Assembly (NCBI GenBank): GCA_002393165.1
Contig: DGIF01000047.1
Location: forward strand, 1-14,837
Source of the DNA: Candidatus Saccharibacteria bacterium UBA3829
GTDB lineage: Bacteria > Patescibacteriota > Saccharimonadia > Saccharimonadales > Saccharimonadaceae
Direction of reading: 5' to 3'
DNA: 14,837 nt
The stretch's first letter is position 1; each line of letters starts with the position of its first letter. The notes beneath the pieces are model-generated. The model was given only the letters and a program-made list of their open reading frames with translations. It did not search any database and was not told the DNA's origin. The translations under genes and the position numbers were made by a program. Positions 7,665-14,762 of the stretch are shown one piece after another.

Positions 7665-7684
7665 CGTCAAAAGGGGGTTTGACG
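7665..7684 (-). other. Hairpin in the tRNA-Leu precursor leader
   Basis: A perfect 7-bp inverted repeat, CGTCAAA (7665-7671) and TTTGACG (7678-7684), has a 6-nt loop of A plus five G on the plus strand (C-rich in the tRNA transcript). It lies between the predicted transcription start (about 7690) and the tRNA 5' end at 7655. No U-tract follows, so it is not an obvious attenuator. Confidence 0.5.
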
Positions 7685-7696
7685 ACTCCTATCGTT

Positions 7697-7729
7697 ATTA
7701 TAGCATATTCTTACAGAATATGCTATAAT
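7697..7729. promoter_or_regulatory. Palindromic divergent promoter of tRNA-Leu and sortase
   Basis: A 15-bp perfect inverted repeat, attatagcatattct (7697-7711) and its complement (7715-7729), with a 3-nt centre TAC. Each arm ends in the extended -10 box TGCTATAAT: minus TATAAT at 7702-7697 for tRNA-Leu, plus TATAAT at 7724-7729 for the sortase gene (ATG 7 nt further on). The two RNA polymerase sites overlap, so both promoters probably cannot be occupied at once. Confidence 0.8.
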
Positions 7730-7736
7730 CTTAAAT

Positions 7737-8921
7737 ATGGATTCTAATGCTGGTGGGCAGATTTTGGACCCTCAGAGACGAGCGGCGGCGGAAATTGCGC
7801 GCCGAAAGGTTCTTGCGGCGTATGGTAATACCGATAGTCGGGATTATTCTGATGCGAATAAGCCCGGACCAGTCATTACGAAAAATGAAAAAGCTTATGC
7901 CGAGCCAAATAGTTCGCATATGAAAGACGAGCCGCTTAATTCGCGGATTAATTCTGAGTCTTGGAAGCGGTATCATTCCGAATGGCAGAATTACTATCAG
8001 AAATATTATAGTAATTATTACTCCAATGCCGCAAAACAATATATTGCTAAAGAACGTTTGAAGGACGCTAGGAGTCAGGCAGAGGAAGACGATATCGTAT
8101 ACGCTTTGGCGCACGCTAGTGGGCGAGAAAAATCAAACGGCGGTCTGAAACTGCGCGAGGATATTAGGCGCAAAGCAACGGACGACGCCAAAAAGACTCG
8201 AAGGTTGCGGAAGTTTGTGCCGTTGATGGCGGGGATAGCTGTGACGCTATTCGTGCTGTTTTTGCAGTATAACAGATTGATTTTTGCGCCAATTTACGCG
8301 TATGTGTCGCCGGGTAATGCGCCGGCAAGCGAGATCGAAGCACTGGATCCGACGATTACGCAGGCAGTGTCGAGCGACCCACGGTTGATTATTCCGAAAC
8401 TCAATATTGATGTGCCAATTCGGTTTGGTTTGCAACTTTCTGAAGTGATGGCGGCAATGAACAATGGCGTAGCGCATTACCGTATTGCTGGTGCGTCGGC
8501 GTATCCGGGTGAAATCGGCAACTTTATTATCACTGGCCATTCGGCCGGTGATGTATATAGTTCAAATCCATATAAATACATTTTTTCTGGGCTGGAAAGG
8601 TTGGAGGAAGGTGATTTGATATATGTAAACTATGAGTCGGTACGCTATACCTATTCGGTAATACGCAAAACTGTAGTGGAGCCAACTGACGTTGATGCGC
8701 TAGTGATTAATACGGGTAAGCCGTTGATTACGCTGGTAACTTGTACGCCGCTTGGGACGTCACGGTATCGCTTATTGGTGACCGGTGAACAGATCTCGCC
8801 AGATTACGAAGGGTCTGAAGAGCAAGAAGCGGTTATAGTGGATGAGTCTTCTGATACGTCGTTGCCGTCTAATGAGCCGTCATTCTTTGAAAACGTGTGG
8901 AATTTTCTTACTGGGCAATAA
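7737..8921 (+). CDS. Sortase-family transpeptidase with a long cytoplasmic head
   Basis: Membrane-anchored cysteine transpeptidase, 394 residues, expected to cut a sorting motif in exported proteins and join them to an envelope acceptor. One membrane helix (about 160-178) separates a charged N-terminal cytoplasmic region from an external catalytic domain (about 210-352). Catalytic residues: His268 in ITGHSAG, Cys336 in LVTCTPLG, and Arg345 in SRYRLLVTG (Arg343 also near). The TCTP-LG-RYRLLV pattern resembles class C/D/E sortases more than class A; the class is not certain. The first 159 residues are unusual, with a Tyr-rich stretch (86-102) and many Lys, Arg and Glu. The acidic tail (356-380) is also distinctive. 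The ATG at 7737 is fixed by TATAAT 7 nt upstream. The 3' end overlaps the convergent PEGA gene by 14 bp. Confidence 0.92.
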   Translation: MDSNAGGQILDPQRRAAAEIARRKVLAAYGNTDSRDYSDANKPGPVITKNEKAYAEPNSSHMKDEPLNSRINSESWKRYHSEWQNYYQKYYSNYYSNAAKQYIAKERLKDARSQAEEDDIVYALAHASGREKSNGGLKLREDIRRKATDDAKKTRRLRKFVPLMAGIAVTLFVLFLQYNRLIFAPIYAYVSPGNAPASEIEALDPTITQAVSSDPRLIIPKLNIDVPIRFGLQLSEVMAAMNNGVAHYRIAGASAYPGEIGNFIITGHSAGDVYSSNPYKYIFSGLERLEEGDLIYVNYESVRYTYSVIRKTVVEPTDVDALVINTGKPLITLVTCTPLGTSRYRLLVTGEQISPDYEGSEEQEAVIVDESSDTSLPSNEPSFFENVWNFLTGQ

Positions 8922-10080
8922 TTTCGCGTACGATTTTGCCGTCACTGAAATAGTAAAGCCATTTGTCGTCTGTGATTGTGACCGGGAAGTCATCATCAAG
9001 ACCTTCGGACAGTTCGCGGCGGTTTTGGCCGTCGAAATCATAAACGACGAGAGTCCCGTCTTTGATAGCGTAAAGCATATTATTGTCGAGCCAGCCGTAA
9101 TGGTTGGAATCGAGTCGCCACTCAATGATGTCCATAATTTCCATGTCGAGAACGGCAATGTTTATTCCAGATTGCATGAAGATAAAACCGCCACGGCCAC
9201 GGATCTTCAATATTTCTGGTGTAAATGTGAGCTCAGCGGCCAGCGCCACTTCTGGGCCCTGCGAGCCTTTTTTGTAGAGCTCAATAGTGTTATCCTTCAG
9301 CACGGCGCCAAATTTTTCGTCGTAAAAATGGAAGACTTTACCGGGCAGCTCAGACTCTTCTTCTGGCTTTTCTTTTTCTGTGATGGTGGAGATTTCAGAA
9401 TTATGCCAGTTTATTTTGAATTGTTTTTCGTCTAAGACAGCAATTAGATTATTGGATTCGTCCCATTCGAGAGTAGGCGGAGTTTCGGCAAAAAGTTCGG
9501 CGGTTGATTTCGCGGCTGAGCCTGAAGATTTTTCGGTATTTTGGTCGGTGGACTTTAGAGCCAAAAGATCAAATTCGGTGACTTCCGGCTTGTCGGAGTT
9601 GAGGCGCAGGACGGCATATTCCGTGGTGTTATTCCCGAGTAGGAGATAATTATGGTTTGGGGAAACAAGCGCCGTGGTAAAGTCGTCAGCGTCATAGTAG
9701 GGCGTTTTTTCGCGGCTTAAAAGGAAAAGTCGTGGGTAATTGACGCGGTAAAGCAAGCCTTCGCTGATGGAGACGTCTCTTTCCCAGGAGTCATAGCCGT
9801 CTTTGGTTAAGACGACACGGTGTTTGCCGCTAGCCAAGACTTTGCTGGTGTTGGTGCGCTGCATCCAGAGGATGTCGCCGTCGATGGCGATGTTGGCACC
9901 GGTCGGAGTGGAGTGGATCTGAAGCATGCCCTGGCGCTGAACTTCGAAGTCGGCGTTTAGCCAATAGCCAGAGGCTAGAAGCGCTAAAATAACTACCGTA
10001 ATAATAACGGTAATTACCATGATAATTTCTGAGATGATAACTCGAAAACTTTGGCGACGCGCGCGCTCTTCGGGGTCCAT
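8908..10080 (-). CDS. PEGA-domain membrane protein
   Basis: Predicted envelope protein, 390 residues, function unknown. A short basic N-terminus (ARRQSFR) is followed by one membrane helix (about 14-38). An extracytoplasmic PEGA domain lies at about 50-115: LQIHSTPTGANIAIDG, then ASGKHRVVLTKDGYDSWERDVSI. The remaining 275 residues are beta-rich with repeated short strands (NYLLLGNNTTEYAVL, GWLDNNMLYAI, WLYYFSDG), possibly a degenerate propeller; that is inference. A Ser/Thr/Glu-rich linker lies near 180-200. Known for PEGA domains: surface location, often beside other adhesion or S-layer-type domains. The ATG at 10080 is set by TATAAT 6 nt upstream. Its stop lies inside the last codons of the sortase gene on the other strand. 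Confidence 0.82.
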   Translation of the reverse strand: MDPEERARRQSFRVIISEIIMVITVIITVVILALLASGYWLNADFEVQRQGMLQIHSTPTGANIAIDGDILWMQRTNTSKVLASGKHRVVLTKDGYDSWERDVSISEGLLYRVNYPRLFLLSREKTPYYDADDFTTALVSPNHNYLLLGNNTTEYAVLRLNSDKPEVTEFDLLALKSTDQNTEKSSGSAAKSTAELFAETPPTLEWDESNNLIAVLDEKQFKINWHNSEISTITEKEKPEEESELPGKVFHFYDEKFGAVLKDNTIELYKKGSQGPEVALAAELTFTPEILKIRGRGGFIFMQSGINIAVLDMEIMDIIEWRLDSNHYGWLDNNMLYAIKDGTLVVYDFDGQNRRELSEGLDDDFPVTITDDKWLYYFSDGKIVREIIAQ

Positions 10081-10086
10081 ATGGGT

Positions 10087-10095
10087 ATTATAACA
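10087..10095 (-). promoter_or_regulatory. Extended -10 promoter of the PEGA gene (leaderless type)
   Basis: The minus strand reads TGTTATAAT, then 6 nt (acccat), then ATG. These are the same nine bases as the Nudix promoter. No good -35 box is seen. Confidence 0.75.
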
Positions 10096-10117
10096 TATTT
10101 TTGTGAGAATTTGAGAC

Positions 10118-10146
10118 TTGTGTAATTTAGCATAAACGTGTATACT
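10118..10146 (+). promoter_or_regulatory. Promoter of the DUF4367-like gene
   Basis: A -35 candidate TTGTGT (10118-10123), 17-nt spacer and TATACT (10141-10146). The ATG at 10158 is 11 nt further on, so a very short leader (about 5 nt) is predicted. AAGG at 10147-10150 would then lie upstream of the transcript and could not serve as a ribosome binding site unless transcription starts earlier. Confidence 0.55.
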
Positions 10147-10157
10147 AAGGTTATATT

Positions 10158-11027
10158 ATGAGTGAGGTAGTAGTAACGAGAGCTGGTGGGCGAAGTAGCG
10201 TGTCGATGCATCGAAAGGTACAGCACGCCGACGTACGAAAGCGCTCGGATGTAGTGGCGGATGAGTCTAAAAAACAGTCTGCCCCGAAGGAGAGCGTGAT
10301 TGTGCATTTTGCAGCAGAGCCGGTGTCAGAGAGCGAATTAATCCAAGATGCAATTGCAAGCGTGACGAAAGAGCAAAGATCTGATGACAAAGACGCCGAG
10401 AGTCAAGTTTCCGGTACGGTGGTAACTAAGACGGTAAGTACCGAGATGGCGCCGCGACGTTTGTCTGCGCGTGAGGTTAAAGAGAACGAGATCAAGAAGG
10501 CTTTTGATGCGGCCAGCCGGACGCGACTGGATAAATCTCAGACAAAGATGCGGAAGCATACTGGGTTTGGGTTTTGGCGAGTGGCATTGGCGTTTGCGGC
10601 GACGGCGGTGTTGGTATTTGGCATAGTCTATTTTGCGGAAATGGGTTCGACAGATATTTCTTTGAGGGTGGCGGCGATGCAGAATGGCATCAACGCAGTC
10701 TATCCGGGTTATACGCCGAGGGGCTATGCTTTGTCGGACATTACTTCGGAGAATGGTAAGGTGATCTTGAATTTTAAGAATGCGGAGACGGGAGCTAAAT
10801 ATTCGCTAACAGAAGAAAATGTCGGAGTTTTAGGGCTGTCTGAGCTTGAAGAATATGTAGACGATACTTTTGGCGCTAACTATACGAAAATTGACGAAGG
10901 TAATTTGACAATTTATATTGAAAACAATGATGCGGCGTGGATGAAAGGCGGAGTGCTGTTCAAACTAAAGGTTGTGTCTGGGACGTTGACGCGTAAACAA
11001 ATAGCAACGATTGCTACGACTGAATAA
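10158..11027 (+). CDS. Single-pass membrane protein with DUF4367-like external domain
   Basis: Protein of 289 residues, function unknown. The long N-terminal region (1-138) is polar, charged and probably disordered and cytoplasmic, rich in Arg, Lys, Ser and Glu. One membrane helix follows (about 140-160, WRVALAFAATAVLVFGIVYF). The external C-terminal part (about 180-285) has the pattern YPGYTPRGYALSD, then GAKYSLTEE, then LTIYIENNDAAWMKGG and a final LTRKQIATIA. This resembles the DUF4367/sporulation-associated domain in which a W/G-containing strand pair is followed by a short helix. The resemblance is from pattern recognition only. It starts 77 bp from the divergent PEGA gene and is followed 53 bp later by gltX, which has its own promoter. 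Confidence 0.78.
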   Translation: MSEVVVTRAGGRSSVSMHRKVQHADVRKRSDVVADESKKQSAPKESVIVHFAAEPVSESELIQDAIASVTKEQRSDDKDAESQVSGTVVTKTVSTEMAPRRLSAREVKENEIKKAFDAASRTRLDKSQTKMRKHTGFGFWRVALAFAATAVLVFGIVYFAEMGSTDISLRVAAMQNGINAVYPGYTPRGYALSDITSENGKVILNFKNAETGAKYSLTEENVGVLGLSELEEYVDDTFGANYTKIDEGNLTIYIENNDAAWMKGGVLFKLKVVSGTLTRKQIATIATTE

Positions 11028-11045
11028 GCGCTAACCCGCTCGGTG

Positions 11046-11074
11046 TTGTGAGGGCGGCTATTTTGTGGTATAAT
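11046..11074 (+). promoter_or_regulatory. Promoter of gltX (leaderless type)
   Basis: A -35 candidate TTGTGA (11046-11051), 17-nt spacer and extended -10 TGGTATAAT (TATAAT 11069-11074), then 6 nt (cattat) and ATG at 11081. This decides against the longer GTG start at 11048, which would lie upstream of the transcript. Confidence 0.8.
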
Positions 11075-11080
11075 CATTAT

Positions 11081-12520
11081 ATGAAAGCTATTACTCGTTT
11101 TGCACCGAGCCCAACAGGGTATATTCATATCGGAAATGTGCGCTCCGCTATTTACCCGTATTTACTTGCCAAGCAAACTGGCGGAAAGATGATTCTTCGG
11201 ATTGAAGATACGGACCGAGAGCGATATGTGGAGGGGGCAACGGAATTAATTGAGGATACCTTGAAATGGCTGGGCCTGGATTGGGATGAAGGACCGATTG
11301 TGGGCGGCCCAAATGAGCCTTATTTCCAAAGTGAGCGGAAAGAATTGTATCTCGAGTGGGCAAAGAAGCTAATCGCGAGCGGTCGGGCGTATGCGGATCC
11401 GACGCCGTCTGAGAAGATTGACGAATACAGAAGAGAATGTAGCGCGGCGAAAAAACCGTTTCTCTATCGGGACCATCGTCCGGAAAACCCACCGGAATGG
11501 GAACCGGGCATGCCGATAAGATTTTTGACGGTTCCGAAGGAGTACGAGTGGCATGATGAAGTGATGGGCGATATGCATACGGGCCCAGAAGTGCTCGATG
11601 ATATCATTTTGATAAAGCGCGATGGGTACCCGACGTACAATTTTGCGCACATTGTGGACGATGCTGAAATGGGCGTGACGCATGTGATGCGGGGCGTGGA
11701 GTATCTTTCGTCGACGCCGAATTATTTGGCATTATATGAGGCACTTGGCCTTGAGCGCCCAAAATTAGTATCGTTGCCGCATATCTTAGCGCCAAGCGGT
11801 AATAAAAAGCTTGGCAAACGCGATGGTGCAAAATCGGTAACCGAATACCGAGATGATGGCGTGATTGCGGAGGCGATGTTGAATTATTTGGCGTGTCTTG
11901 GCTGGAATGACGGGACCGAGCAGGAACTTTATACGAAAGAAGAATTGATCGAAAAGTTTTCGCTGGCGCGGATTCAGAACTCTGGCGCGCGATACGATGA
12001 GACAAAGTTGTTTTGGATGAATGGCCAGTGGATTCGGCGGATTTGTGATACGCAGGGGGTGCGGGCGTTGTACGACCGAACAATTGGGTTCTGGCCAGAA
12101 GTAGCGGCAAATTATCCAGAAGATTACCGAGTGAAGGTGTTGTCAATTATATATGATAGGCTAAAAACATTATCCGATCTTCGTGAAATGACGACGTACT
12201 TCTTTGTTGACCCAGCGGTTGAGATTGACGCGGTGGTGGGGAATAAGTTTTTAAAAAAAATGTCCGAGGCGGAAATTGAGAGCCTACTAAAAGTTGTAAT
12301 TCGGAAACTGTCTGATGTGCAAGAATGGAATGCCAATAAGTTACAAGAAGCGTTGAATGAGTTGTTGGCCGAGACTGGTAAAAAGCCGGCTGAGCTCTTT
12401 TCGCTAATTCGGATCGCGGTAACTTTCGCGGCGTTTTCGCCGGCGCTAAATTTGACACTTGACGTGCTTGGGAAAGACGTGACATTGGCCAGATTAAATG
12501 CGGTAGCTCGCGCGATATAG
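11081..12520 (+). CDS. gltX: Glutamyl-tRNA synthetase
   Basis: Cytoplasmic class I aminoacyl-tRNA synthetase charging tRNA-Glu, 479 residues, normal for bacterial GluRS. The Rossmann start RFAPSPTGYIHIGN holds the HIGH box as HIGN (16-19). LRIEDTDRERY, the WLGLDWDEGP segment and NFAHIVDD match the family. The KMSKS-type loop reads KLGKR (243-247) where KLSKR is usual. The segment normally GEDHLSNTP is GVEYLSSTP here. The C-terminal helical anticodon-binding domain follows. Whether it also charges tRNA-Gln (non-discriminating, with GatCAB) cannot be told from sequence alone. The start is ATG 11081, 6 nt after TATAAT. A tRNA-Glu gene begins about 2.3 kb downstream. It ends at TAG, convergent with the next gene across 46 bp without an obvious terminator. 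Confidence 0.96.
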   Translation: MKAITRFAPSPTGYIHIGNVRSAIYPYLLAKQTGGKMILRIEDTDRERYVEGATELIEDTLKWLGLDWDEGPIVGGPNEPYFQSERKELYLEWAKKLIASGRAYADPTPSEKIDEYRRECSAAKKPFLYRDHRPENPPEWEPGMPIRFLTVPKEYEWHDEVMGDMHTGPEVLDDIILIKRDGYPTYNFAHIVDDAEMGVTHVMRGVEYLSSTPNYLALYEALGLERPKLVSLPHILAPSGNKKLGKRDGAKSVTEYRDDGVIAEAMLNYLACLGWNDGTEQELYTKEELIEKFSLARIQNSGARYDETKLFWMNGQWIRRICDTQGVRALYDRTIGFWPEVAANYPEDYRVKVLSIIYDRLKTLSDLREMTTYFFVDPAVEIDAVVGNKFLKKMSEAEIESLLKVVIRKLSDVQEWNANKLQEALNELLAETGKKPAELFSLIRIAVTFAAFSPALNLTLDVLGKDVTLARLNAVARAI

Positions 12521-12566
12521 CTAATTTAGTTCACTTGGTTTTTGATTTTGAAGCTACGATCGACGG

Positions 12567-13532
12567 TTAGTAGCTCTCGGAGCCGTCGTCGGGATCCTCG
12601 TCTTTTTTGCGGCGTTTGGCTAGGATGAAGAAAATGGTGCTGGCGGCGGCGGAAACGCCGGCTGTGATGGCAAGTCCGGTAGAGAGCGAATTGCCGCCAT
12701 TGATGTTGGCGACGGTGGTCTCGGTGACTCCGGCTGGTTTGGCATAAGATTCGGTCGTCCTGGTAGTAGTTGTAGCATCACCGGTAATAGTAGTCGATAC
12801 AACGGCACCGTTTGCGGTGTTGCCGTGGTTGGTGTCGCCGCTAGAGTTGTTGTTATTGATGGAGGGGTCGTCAAGCGGCGTAATCGGGTTGGTGGGCGTG
12901 GTGGGGTTGTTTTCGTCAATGACACCGGTGACGACGCTGATGACAACGTTATTGGAATAGGTGCCGGAAACGACTCCGCCGCCAGATTTAGCGGCAAAAT
13001 AAATATCTTTGGTAACGGCGCCGGTTGGGGCAGAGGTGGTTTTAGCGATTTCGATGGGCGTGCCGCCGCTGCCGACCATTTGGTAATAGGTGGTGGGGGC
13101 GGAGGCGTTGCCATTTACGATACTGTAGCCCCAATTGTTGGCCGGGAAGTTGCTGGTGGTGGCGGAGGCACTGGCTAAAGTCGGGATAATTGACGTGCTG
13201 TCCGTTAGGCTGACGAGATTGGGCGTGGCGCTAGAAGATTTCATGGTAGCAGTGAAACCAGCCGGGTTATTGGAAACGATGCTGAGACCAACTTTATTTG
13301 TGAGCAGGGTATTGATGCTGCCGCTGGCCCAGTTATTTGGTCGGGTAATGGCTACGGTGAGGATTTCGTTGACGTTAACACGAAAATTAGTACCGCTATT
13401 GCAAGTGACGACGTTGGTTTCGTCATCAATGGTGCAAGTTGCGGCGGCAGGCGAAGTGGGCCTCAACATCAGAGACGGCAAAATTAACCCCAAGACTAAG
13501 AAAAGAGATCTTAGTGTGTTTTTCTTGACCAT
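12567..13532 (-). CDS. Surface protein with signal peptide and C-terminal membrane anchor
   Basis: Exported protein of 321 residues, function unknown. The ATG at 13532 is preferred to the one at 13550 because TATAAT ends 6 nt before it; the signal peptide then starts MVKKN with a hydrophobic core (about 8-24) and likely cleavage near SPAAA-T. Cys33 and Cys44 could form a disulfide. Residues about 40-200 are a Ser/Thr/Asn-rich beta module with GFTATM, IPTLAS (116-121), SNF, WGYSI and GTYSNNVV, the same order as in the surface protein at 4373-6055. A Pro/Thr/Asn-rich linker (about 205-280) follows. The tail is a membrane helix (about 284-304) then AKRRKKDEDPDD, the layout of sortase substrates. 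I see no LPxTG before the helix, only SLSTG, so sortase processing is a guess. It is divergent from the DUF3048 gene across 72 bp. Confidence 0.82.
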   Translation of the reverse strand: MVKKNTLRSLFLVLGLILPSLMLRPTSPAAATCTIDDETNVVTCNSGTNFRVNVNEILTVAITRPNNWASGSINTLLTNKVGLSIVSNNPAGFTATMKSSSATPNLVSLTDSTSIIPTLASASATTSNFPANNWGYSIVNGNASAPTTYYQMVGSGGTPIEIAKTTSAPTGAVTKDIYFAAKSGGGVVSGTYSNNVVISVVTGVIDENNPTTPTNPITPLDDPSINNNNSSGDTNHGNTANGAVVSTTITGDATTTTRTTESYAKPAGVTETTVANINGGNSLSTGLAITAGVSAAASTIFFILAKRRKKDEDPDDGSESY

Positions 13533-13538
13533 AAATTT

Positions 13539-13547
13539 ATTATAGCA
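13539..13547 (-). promoter_or_regulatory. Extended -10 promoter of the C-terminally anchored surface protein (leaderless type)
   Basis: The minus strand reads TGCTATAAT, then 6 nt (aaattt), then ATG at 13532. It is the same nine bases as in both arms of the palindromic promoter at 7697-7729. Confidence 0.75.
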
Positions 13548-13604
13548 CAACTTAAGCGTTTTATGATAAAATAAAAGTAGAATAGATTAAAGTGCGAGAG
13601 GGTT

Positions 13605-14762
13605 ATGAAAGTGGATAAAAATCGATTAGCAATGATAATAGGAATTGTGCTAGCGGTTGGCGGGGTCGCTTGCGCGGTAGTGGCATTTTTAATGCCAGAA
13701 CCGGAGGCTTCGGGGGTGGATTTCCCACAGATACCATCTAGCGTGGCGAGCGAAGCCGTGTACAGTGACCTGACGGGACTTGAAATTGCGGCCGACAAGA
13801 AGACGGCGCCGGCTTATTGTGTGCAAACTCCGAATGGTCTGGATGGTGGGCGGCCGCAAGCGGGCTTGGATCAGGCTGGAGTAGTGTTTGAAGCGATCGC
13901 GGAGGCGGGAATTACGCGATTTGCGGCAATTTATCAGGATCCGACTAGCGCGGTGATTGGGCCAATTCGATCTTTGAGGTTATATTATTTGCAGTGGGAT
14001 ACGCCGTTTGACTGTACGATTGTGCACGCTGGTGGGGCCGATGATGCGATTGCGGCAGTGCGAAATGGCGGCTACAAAGATTTAACAGAAAATTACACTT
14101 ACATGTATCGCGGGACGGCAGGAAATCGACTATGGAATAACTTGTTTACGACCTCGGCTTTACTCGCGCGGATGAATTCCGACCGTGGATATGGCGGGTC
14201 GGAGATCCAGGGCTTTACACGGATGAATCCGGAAGAGGCACGGCGAGATTTGGTGGACGCGTTGGCGGTGGAAAAACTGGAAATTACGAAGCCAAGCGAT
14301 AATGACACCGACGTGATGACGTCGAAGGTATCCGGAATGGCAATTCGGTTTGGCGGAATCGCGAGTTTCAATGTGAGCTATTCGTATAACGCAGCAACAA
14401 ACTCTTATCTTCGAAGTTATGAAAATGGCGTAGCGCACGACGTGTATGTTTGTCCGGAGTCTGACCTCGGGACAGTGAATCCGGAAGGTTCTTGCACTTT
14501 GCAGCAACTTTCACCGGCCGTGGTGGTTGCAATGGTGGTGTCTGAGAAAAAAGCTTGGGATAATTATCATGAGGATATTACAACGCTTGGCTCTGGCGTG
14601 GCGTATGTTTTCCAGAACGGATATGCGATAAAAGGTCGTTGGGAAAAGAATACGGTGGCCGATCAGATTCGATTCTATGACGAGTCTGGCACTGAGATTG
14701 CGTTGATTCCGGGACAAACCTTTGTCGAAGCGGTCCCAGACTACGGAAGTGTTGATTACTAG
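13605..14762 (+). CDS. DUF3048 (YerB-like) membrane-anchored protein
   Basis: Predicted extracytoplasmic protein, 385 residues, biochemical role unknown. An N-terminal membrane helix (about 8-29) lacks a convincing lipobox despite Cys23, so it is probably a simple anchor. The DUF3048 N-terminal domain is clear: GRPQAGLDQAGVVFE (82-96), AGITRFAAIYQ, GPIRSLR (119-125), DCTIVHAGG (136-144). The C-terminal domain ends KGRWEK, RFYDESGTEIALIPGQTF, as expected. YerB-like proteins in Firmicutes are lipoproteins of unknown function. Unlike most genes here it has a leader: AG-rich gagaggg lies just before the ATG as ribosome binding site (spacing short), and its -10 box is uncertain (TATGAT 13562-13567, TAAAAT 13567-13572 and TAGAAT 13578-13583 are candidates). 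Its 3' end carries the -35 box of tRNA-Glu. Confidence 0.9.
   Translation: MKVDKNRLAMIIGIVLAVGGVACAVVAFLMPEPEASGVDFPQIPSSVASEAVYSDLTGLEIAADKKTAPAYCVQTPNGLDGGRPQAGLDQAGVVFEAIAEAGITRFAAIYQDPTSAVIGPIRSLRLYYLQWDTPFDCTIVHAGGADDAIAAVRNGGYKDLTENYTYMYRGTAGNRLWNNLFTTSALLARMNSDRGYGGSEIQGFTRMNPEEARRDLVDALAVEKLEITKPSDNDTDVMTSKVSGMAIRFGGIASFNVSYSYNAATNSYLRSYENGVAHDVYVCPESDLGTVNPEGSCTLQQLSPAVVVAMVVSEKKAWDNYHEDITTLGSGVAYVFQNGYAIKGRWEKNTVADQIRFYDESGTEIALIPGQTFVEAVPDYGSVDY

Noticed and set aside
11028..11062. Terminator hairpin between the DUF4367-like gene and gltX
   Set aside because: CCGCTC and GAGGGCGG pair only with a bulge and no U-tract follows; the -35 box of gltX lies in the loop.
11048..11080. Longer GTG start for gltX
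   Set aside because: It overlaps the -35 and -10 boxes, and GluRS normally begins just before the RFAPSPTG motif, as it does from 11081.
12521..12566. Shared terminator between gltX and the anchored surface protein gene
   Set aside because: The 46-bp gap is T-rich in part but has no stable inverted repeat.
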